Shown: one piece after another, positions 57,224 to 64,000 of the stretch | Layout of the letters: each line of letters begins with the position of its first letter | How positions within the stretch are numbered: the stretch's first letter is position 1 | Assembly (NCBI GenBank): GCA_027625915.1 | Contig: JANTQA010000023.1 | Span: 930,001-994,000 of the forward strand | Reading direction: 5' to 3' | Source of the DNA: Anaeramoeba flamelloides | Lineage: Eukaryota > Metamonada > Anaeramoebidae | Length of the DNA stretch: 64,000 nt | Notes under the pieces: model-generated | What the model was told of the DNA's origin: nothing | Databases searched by the model: none | What the model saw: the letters and a program-made list of their open reading frames with translations, nothing else | Program-made: the position numbers and the translations under genes

Positions 57224-60200
57224 CTAAATTATATTGAGATTTTTATTGATTTCTTTTAATAAGGAATAAAAATCCCATAAATTGCAATTCAATCTAACAA
57301 AATTAACTCGATTTAATACCTTACTATTTGGGACACTCACTATGGAAAATTTGAATTTAAGATTAGAGTCACGGAAATTTGCCACACAATGATAGGTATA
57401 TTTTTTAACTTTTTTATAAAAAATCCCCAACTCTTGAAGAGTTTCTATGTAGCATTTCTCCAAGACTTTTCGTTTTTTTGAAGAAATTGTGGAGTTTAAA
57501 ATTTGATTAATATATGAATAATTGATGCTCTCTTTATGGTTTTTATAAATGGGGTTATTCCCATATTTTGACTCTCCCTTCCTTGATATAATTTTCAAAT
57601 AATCCATTGATTTACTAAATTTTTCAGACAATGGGAAATTCGAATGATTGTGTAAATTGTACAAAGAATTACAATTAATCATCAAAGTACTGTTGTTTTT
57701 ATACATATTATTATTTTTAAAAAAGATTAATTTACCAGCACTCCTTGAAGATTTTTGGAAATTGTTATTGCTACTAATGGTATTTTTTCTGCATTTGTTA
57801 TCATTAGTGTACATATTAAATATATTCATTCTCCTATTATTATAATTTTTGCTATTTTTTTTAATATTATTCCTTTTTTTAATTCTTTTGATTTGCATTG
57901 GGCTAAATTTCTTCTCGAGTTTGTCCTTTTCAGAAGATAGTATATCATTTAGATAAGATTTGTGCTTTTTTTGAATAGTTTTCATAATGGGTTGAATTTC
58001 ATCATTTTTAGAAAAAGAACATTTTTTTTTTCGGCGTTGTGGTGACCTTTTTCTTTGGTTCTCTTGTTTATTAATAAGCTTTTTATCATTCGATTGGGTA
58101 TTATTCAAGGTATTTGCTACATTGTTAGAAAGATTTTTATTCTTATTTATTCTATTCTTGTGTAGTTTCTTTGGCGATTTATTGACACTTTTCGATTTTT
58201 CCATATTTTGTAATATTTGATATAATTCTTCACGGTTTTGTTTTTTTTCTGTTTTAATTACAGTTTTCATATTATTAAAATGTTCTTTTGATTTTTTTGT
58301 GCTATTTTTTAGATCATCATCATCATCGTATTTAATATCATTATAATGATCGTCCCTATTATCAAAAATCATTTCATCATTTGTGGTGACATTAATTTTT
58401 AAATCCATTGGGCTTTCATTATCATTATCATCATTAATATTATTTTCACCATCATTCTGGGAATTATATTTAGTTGATGTGGTGGTATTATTTGCTTGTA
58501 ATTTAAGATTTGTTTCCGTATGTTTAATAATTTCATTAACCTTTTCATATTCTTCGTCAGTAAAGCTTAAATTCTCCACGATATGCTTGTGATTCAATAA
58601 ACGATAAACTGCATTATTGTAATCCAGTTTTTCTTTGACTAAAGACTTTATTATAGTTTTTTTATTACTATTTAACAACAATTCCATTCTCAAAATAATT
58701 TTTGGTTCATAATATATCTTTCTACTTTCACTTCCATTGCCGATATTTTTTATTTCCTTCATAAAATCAATTTTATCAAATCCTAAATCATTGCAAAATT
58801 GAAGAAATTTTTGATCGGTAATATAAATCCGATTTTTTTGATTTATTTGGATCATTTGTTTAATTAATATTGTTAATTTTTTTCCAACCCATTTTGGTAA
58901 AATGATTTTATTTAAATTTTGATATTTTTGATTGCATTCAAAGAAATTATTAAACTGTTTTTGATCAAGAATCATAAATAATATACATATACCAAGTGAA
59001 TAAAGATCATTTTTTTTGGAAATTTCGGGTTGGATCGTCATCAATTCTGGTGCAATAAAGTGTTCACAAATACTCTCGTTTGTAAAATGATCAGAAAAGC
59101 TATCATTGATCTCCTCATTTGTAAACTTTTTTTCCCTTCCCGTAAGAAAGCCAAAGGTTTTTAATTTGATATTCAAATTTTTGTTTATAAGAATTAAATC
59201 AGGATTAATGTTTCCATGAGTAAATTCATTTGAATGGAAATATTTTATTACTATTAAATTATTATTAAATTCAAAATTAAAGGTTTGGAAAATAAAATTA
59301 TTGTGTGTATAATTAATAATTATTTAATTTTGTTTTTGAAAAATATTTTTATTAAAGGAATGAATCTCTCTAATTTTTTTTTTACATTAGAAAATGTGAA
59401 TCATTTTTTTTTCAAGTCAACAAAGAATTTATTTTCCAATTTTTATTTGAATATCAGTTATTTTATAAATTTTTGAATTTTTTTTTTATATATTATTGTT
59501 GGTTTGATTTATCTTGAAAATTGCTGTCTTTGTCTTTTCCTTTTTATTTCCAAGTTACTTAGATTTGAATGTCACATTTCAACACTTCATTATTAACAAA
59601 TAATCTCTTGATTGTTTTTCTGTATAACTCTTCTTCCCAATATAAAGAAATCAGTCATGATAAAAAATGGTAAAAAATAAATTTTCAAAATATTAAAATG
59701 ATTTTAGACCAAACACTGAATGGTTTTCTTTCAAAATGGGTGTTTAAAATATTCCCGAAAATACCCAAAATGGGAAATACTTGATATTTTTTTTAACAGT
59801 CAAAAAACACTTTTTGGAGAACTTCTAAAAACTGGGGTGTTTAGAGATAAATGATTATGGTAAAATAACAATTTTACTTGATTTAAGACAAAATATTTTT
59901 TTTTTGAATTTTCGACTTTTGGCTATCTGAAGAATTTTATTCTGTAAACCAACTGAAGACTTTTTGGTATTATTTGAGTCTGTTAGTACATGTTATGGGT
60001 AAGTGTATGTGATACCGCTCTAAGTTTATGTGTTGGTTTGATAGGTTGTGTAGGGTTGGGTTGAATTTGTTAGATTAAATAAATTCCTCTTCTGGAATGG
60101 GGAGCTAAATCAGGTTTGTTTTGGGTCACCTTGGGTAGGTTACATGTATTACACAATTAGATCACACTTGGTTATTTTTAGATTGAATTTAAGATTAAAA

Positions 60201-63200
60201 AATTATGAGTAATGATAAACAATTAGAAATTGTCTTTTTAAAGACCTTTTCTCATATTTTATTAATACCATTTAGCAATGATCAGAAATGTTATAAGCAT
60301 ATAAGAATACCAATTCCTTTTACACAAAATGGGTTCGAATACTATTCCCCAAAATTTGCAATTTTTCACATTTTAAATTTTTTATAATAAAAAAAATTTT
60401 TTTCGCTGTAAGTAAAATCCCAAATTTACCTTTAAACTGAGTGTATTGATACTAGGGTTTCTTAAAAGTTGTTCAAAAAGTTTTTTTTTTAGTGGTTAAA
60501 AAATTTTCTGGTATTTTCCATTTTCAGATATTTTCAGGAAGATTTGATAGATCCCTTCAATTATTCACAAATAATTATAAATAAATAGATTTTTTTTAAT
60601 TGAAAATATGTTCGAATTGGTAGTTACTTGTTACTTAATTTAATCTTTGGGGGTGATGTAATCACAATAGTATAAAAAAATAAAAATTTAGTTATTTCTA
60701 AAATTTAAAAAAACCAAATTTGTTTAATAGTCATTTCTGCAAAAAAAAAATAACATCGTATTTTTAGATCAAACTCTTTTTCAGCCAAAATACAATGTTT
60801 AATTGGGTGAATTGAACAAATTCAGGGTTTTTTATACAATATACTTTTTAAATCAAATTTTCAATTTTTAGATTAGAAAGTTTTTTTTTTATTGTTTTTC
60901 TTTTCTCCCACTTTTTTTTTTTGATTCTATTTTTCGTTTTTTATTTTTAAATTTTTTATTCTTTTTCTTTTTTTTTTCTTTAAGCAAAGTTGAAAAATAT
61001 ATTTCTAATAACTCCAAATTAACTCTAAGAAAATTAAGAAGGTGTAATTTCTTTTAAAATGATAAATTTTCTTTTTAATATTCATATTGTTAGAAATTTT
61101 AATTTTATAAAGAAGTTGAGAATTATTGCATGATACGTTCCTTCGATATATTCCACATTTTTTGGTATTTTAAACTCTTTTTTAGCCATTGTGGCCAATT
61201 TAATTGAATAAATAGAACAAATTCGATGATTTTTATCCAATATTTTTTAAAAATAAATTTTCAATTTGTAGATCAGAATCATTTTTTCTAATTCAGTCAA
61301 ATTTGTTTTGCTTTTTTGGTTTTTTTATCGTAATTTTTTCTTTTTCAGTTTTCTTTTTTATCTTTTTTTATCTTTTTTTTTGATCCTTTTTTTTTCAAAA
61401 AGCTGACTTGAAAAAAAAAAGTATTTGAAATACCAAATAAACATTAAGAAAATTGATGCTTTGTAATTTCTTTTTAAATAAATCAATTTAATATTAAAAA
61501 TTATCATTGATAATAATTTTAATTTTCAAGTGAAGTTGAGAAATTATTGCATTGATGTAGTAAAAGAATTTTTTTATTTTTTTTATTATTTTTTCAAAAA
61601 GTTGATTTTTACCAAACTTCTTTTTCATTGTTTAATACAAGTCTGGAAAATTCTGAAAAATTTTGAAATTTTTTCCTACTTAGATCTCACTGAATAAAAT
61701 TTTAAGATATTTAACAACCACCACACCTTGATAGGATCATACAATTCTTTGAATTTTAATTGCAAACATAGTCGTTAAAAATAAGCTATGAAAAAAAAAT
61801 TGAATTTAGGATGTTTTTCAGAAAAAAACAAAAGACATTTACAACGAATGTAAAAACAAAATATTTTTTGATTGAAATTTGATGTTTTATTGATAAATTC
61901 AAATACATTTTTTTCTGGTTTTGAGCTCAATTTGCCTTGTTCCATTTTTTTTTACTTGTTTTAAATAAAAGAATTTTATTTGTTAAAATCCAAATACACA
62001 TTCTCAAAAAGTTGATTTTTGAAATGTTCGTTGATATGAAATTTTTTGAAAATTGAATTATAAATATATAAAAAAGGAAAATGAATTCAAAATGTTTTTA
62101 TATTTTTTGAAGTATTTCGTTAAAATAATTATAAAAATTTTTGATCTCTTAACATGAATTTTATTTTACTTTGAATTTCAGAATTATCAAAAATAACTCT
62201 ATTTGTGGGTAATGTTTCAGTCAAAATATTCTGGAATTGTGTCCAGATGCTTTTTTTTTTTGTTGATCCCTCATTAAAAATGTTCTAAAATAAAAGATTT
62301 GTTAACACAGGTTCAACGGTTGAACAAGAATAACAATAGAAATCTACCACCCGGGTAGACAAAGAGTTAAATTGTTCATTGGTTAACAAGAAAAAAGTGA
62401 TTATGAAAAGAAATAGGTTTTTTAAAATTTATTTAAAATACTGATAAATTCAAAAAAATGTTTACAACTTTTTTGTTCAATACCTGACATTTTTATATAC
62501 TGATAAATTCAAAAAAATATCAGAAAATTTTTACTTCATTTTCCATTTTATAAATTTTTTATTAGAAGCTTAGAAGAAAGCATTTTATTCTTTAAAATGT
62601 TAAAAAACTTTGACAAATTGGTTCTCCTTCAAAAGTATTCTTTCTCTTGAGTTTTTTTAAAAGTTGAGATATAAAGATTACAAAATGGGAAATTGAACTA
62701 AAAATTTATTTAAATATATTTGAATTTATCAGTATCTAGTAAACCAACTTACAAAATATTTTTTTTCAAACTCCTGTTTTGTCTTCAATTAATTTAGAAG
62801 TTTTCTTTGGATTTAGAACAATGAAATTCTTTCTTCAAAGATAATAAAAAAATTTTTTAAACAAAAGAAAAGTGCACAAAAAAATTATACTGGTATTTGA
62901 ATAATAAATTGGTCAAAATTTTCACTTCTTTTTCCTTATTTTTCTTTCTTATACAAAGTCTTCTTAAAGAAGTGTGATGTTTGTTTGTGACTCTATTTGA
63001 AAAAGGAAATTAAAAATGAAGTAAAAATTATTCCCATTTATAATCTAAATACCAGTACACATTTTTGTGAATTTATCAGTAGTTTTATTTGGTTTGAAAA
63101 CGATCAGGGAAGACATTTTGTGAAAAAAACTATTAAATATACACCTTCTTCAAAATAGTCGTATTAAAAAGTAAGAGAATTTATTTCATTCACTTTTTTT

Positions 63201-63590
63201 GTAGGTTAAAAAGTTCCATTTGAAAAAAAAAGAAAAGAAATTTTTACTTGAGATTAATTGAATTAAAATCTTATTTAGATCTAATTTGGATTCAATTCTT
63301 CCATTTGTTTTGAGAAACTCCCGTAATGTCGTCCCTTCAAAGTGATCAGTAATAAGGCAATATCTTTTTGGATCTTCATATTTTTGAAGCAACCGAACAA
63401 AATTAGGATGATCAAATCTTTTGATTTGATCGATATGATTTAACAGTCGTTTTGTTTTCTGATTTAAATCTGTAGTGGACTTGTGAATCTCTATGACTTT
63501 TACCTTGAAGTTTTTTTTGTTTTTTATTTCAAATTGGAGGTTTTTAATAAAAAGTTCGAGTTTTGGATTGTTAATAAAAAAATACGTGTT
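57224..63590 (-). CDS. AMPK/MARK-type pseudokinase with UBA-like and KA1-like regions
   Basis: Exons on the minus strand are about 63590-63248 and 59250-57224, joined in phase 1 (TCA A|GTAAAA ... AATAG|TA) across a 3997 bp intron. The N-lobe shows VKVIEIHKSTTDL (the beta-3 lysine position), HPNFVRLLQKYED and the hinge CLITDHFEGTTLREFLK. Exon 2 continues IKYFHSNEFTHGNINPDLIL, then LKTFGF in the DFG position, HFIAPELMT and NDLYSLGICILFMIL. The HRD motif is HGN, the following Lys is Asn, and DFG is TFG, so three catalytic residues are lost and phosphotransfer is unlikely. A UBA-like segment (KTIIKSLVKEKLDYNNAVYR) follows, then an N/K-rich linker. A C-terminal KA1-like domain (KYTYHCVANFRDSNLKFKFS, VPNSKVLNRVNFVRL) matches the order of MARK/SNF1-type kinases. 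KA1 domains bind acidic membranes in known members. No in-frame ATG exists before 63590 and no glycine loop is visible, so the 5' end is unresolved; an out-of-frame ATG lies at 63598. Confidence 0.8.
59747..60546. mobile_element. R5 inverted-repeat element, copy 3
   Basis: Left AATATTCCCGAAAATACCC and ACTTTTTGGAGAACTTC face the right-arm words GTTCAAAAAGTTTTT and TATTTTCAGGAAGATT. The interior GATACCGCTCTAAGTTTATG matches copy 2. It lies in the pseudokinase intron. Confidence 0.75.
60755..61560. repeat. diverged tandem duplication, unit about 400 bp
   Basis: 60755-61135 and about 61165-61560 share an ordered series of words: GAACAAATTC, AAATTTTCAATTT, TTTGATCC/TTTGATTC in poly-T, AAGAAAATT, TGTAATTTCTTTT, TTTTAATTTT and GAAGTTGAGAA followed by TTATTGCAT. 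The copies are old. They lie in the pseudokinase intron. Confidence 0.6.
62500..62732. mobile_element. 233 bp MITE with TA flanks
   Basis: Arms of about 55 bp: CTGATAAATTCAAAAAAATA ... TTCCATTTTATAA faces TTACAAAATGGGAAATTGAA ... TTTGAATTTATCAG. TA lies at 62498-62499 and 62733-62734. Confidence 0.75.
62890..63055. mobile_element. R3 MITE, best-preserved copy (166 bp)
   Basis: CTGGTATTTGAATAATAAAT, then TTTTCACTTC, face GAAGTAAAAATTATTCCCAT, then TATAATCTAAATACCAG. TA lies on both sides (62888-62889 and 63056-63057). Serves as reference for copies at 9653, 15157, 39566 and 44161. Confidence 0.8.
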
Positions 63591-63876
63591 TCATTCATAA
63601 ATACCCAAATTCAATTTAAGGAGAAAAGATGTTTGTTCTGATCGTTCAAAAGAAAAAAAGATTTACAAAATGGTTTGTTGCTTTATGTTGTACCAAGAAG
63701 GATTTCCATTTTTTTGTGGTTTTTAATTGCTGACCAATTGTGTAGTTTGGGATATGAAGAGAAGGATTCATAAATATTTTTAATCAAGAAAATTGGTAAC
63801 AATTGAAAATAAAAAAAAATTTTTTTTTTGTTTTCAAATTGAAAAAGAGAAAAATTAAAAAATAATGGATTTTTAG

Positions 63877-63951
63877 GGAAAAGTGGAAAAAACGATCATC
63901 CTCGATTTTGGAACCTATTTGGAAACCTTTGAGGTTTTTTTAATCCAATAT
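63877..63951 (+). other. candidate exon at the right edge
   Basis: After TTTTTAG and before GTAAGC there are 25 open codons whose reading includes KVEKTIILDFGTYLETFEV. Composition is more coding-like than its surroundings and both splice signals are good. A TIILDFG-type strand faintly recalls the first strand of actin-like ATPases, but the stretch is too short to assign. Confidence 0.22.
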
Positions 63952-64000
63952 GTAAGCGAAAAGAATGTGTCGATTTTTGTTTAGGTTCATACATCTACAA

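Larger units (their letters stand above)
62441..63077. mobile_element. outer inverted-repeat element holding two MITEs
   Basis: CTGATAAATTCAAAAAAATG at 62441 faces GTGAATTTATCAG ending near 63077. Inside it lie complete elements at 62500-62732 and 62890-63055, so three insertion layers are suggested. The outer element may instead be a relative of the one at 62500-62732, with its ends brought together by chance. Confidence 0.4.

Overview
The window is AT-rich nuclear DNA from a single-celled eukaryote. It has spliceosomal introns (GTAAG/GTAAA donors, TAG/AAG acceptors), standard stop codons, long A/T tracts and a heavy load of small inverted-repeat elements. Protein styles point to a free-living amoeboid protist: lysine/glutamine-rich low-complexity arms, an RGS+DUF547 fusion, a cysteine-rich polytopic receptor, and a Rictor of TORC2. 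An Anaeramoeba-like or amoebozoan source is my guess, not something the sequence proves.

Six protein-coding genes can be supported. On the minus strand from the left: the 5' part of proteasomal ATPase Rpt5/PSMC3 (3951-5199, its ATPase half lies outside the window) and OST48/DDOST of the oligosaccharyltransferase (7712-15887, 4 exons, 425 aa). On the plus strand: Rictor (21164-29491, 2 exons, 1228 aa). On the minus strand: a large beta-helix/cysteine-rich/multi-TM surface protein (33209-43174, 3 exons, about 1665 aa). On the plus strand: an intronless RGS+DUF547 protein (48102-51716, 1204 aa). On the minus strand at the right: an AMPK/MARK-type pseudokinase with UBA-like and KA1-like regions (57224 to about 63590). 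The genes are unrelated housekeeping and signalling genes, not an operon.

Introns fall into two size classes: short (232, 320, 245 and 253 bp) and giant (2.8, 3.8, 4.0, 4.6, 4.7 and more than 3.9 kb). The giant introns and the intergenic spaces hold nearly all the mobile DNA: several families of terminal-inverted-repeat elements (MITEs), degenerate LINE pieces, one well-preserved tRNA-headed SINE inside a LINE, and (TA)n-bounded islands.

The most unusual content is a family of hairpin-array elements (about 10.06-10.55, 12.96-13.51, 22.83-23.42, 25.2-25.5, 25.75-26.33, 30.05-30.68 and 31.0-31.33 kb). Each is a string of 55-80 bp near-perfect hairpins drawn from a few reusable modules, joined by short CTAACGGCG-like spacers. 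Some hairpins are nested inside the loops of others, and some arrays share a terminal sequence ending in GTGCCGTAGAGTGCC. I know of no named family with this structure.
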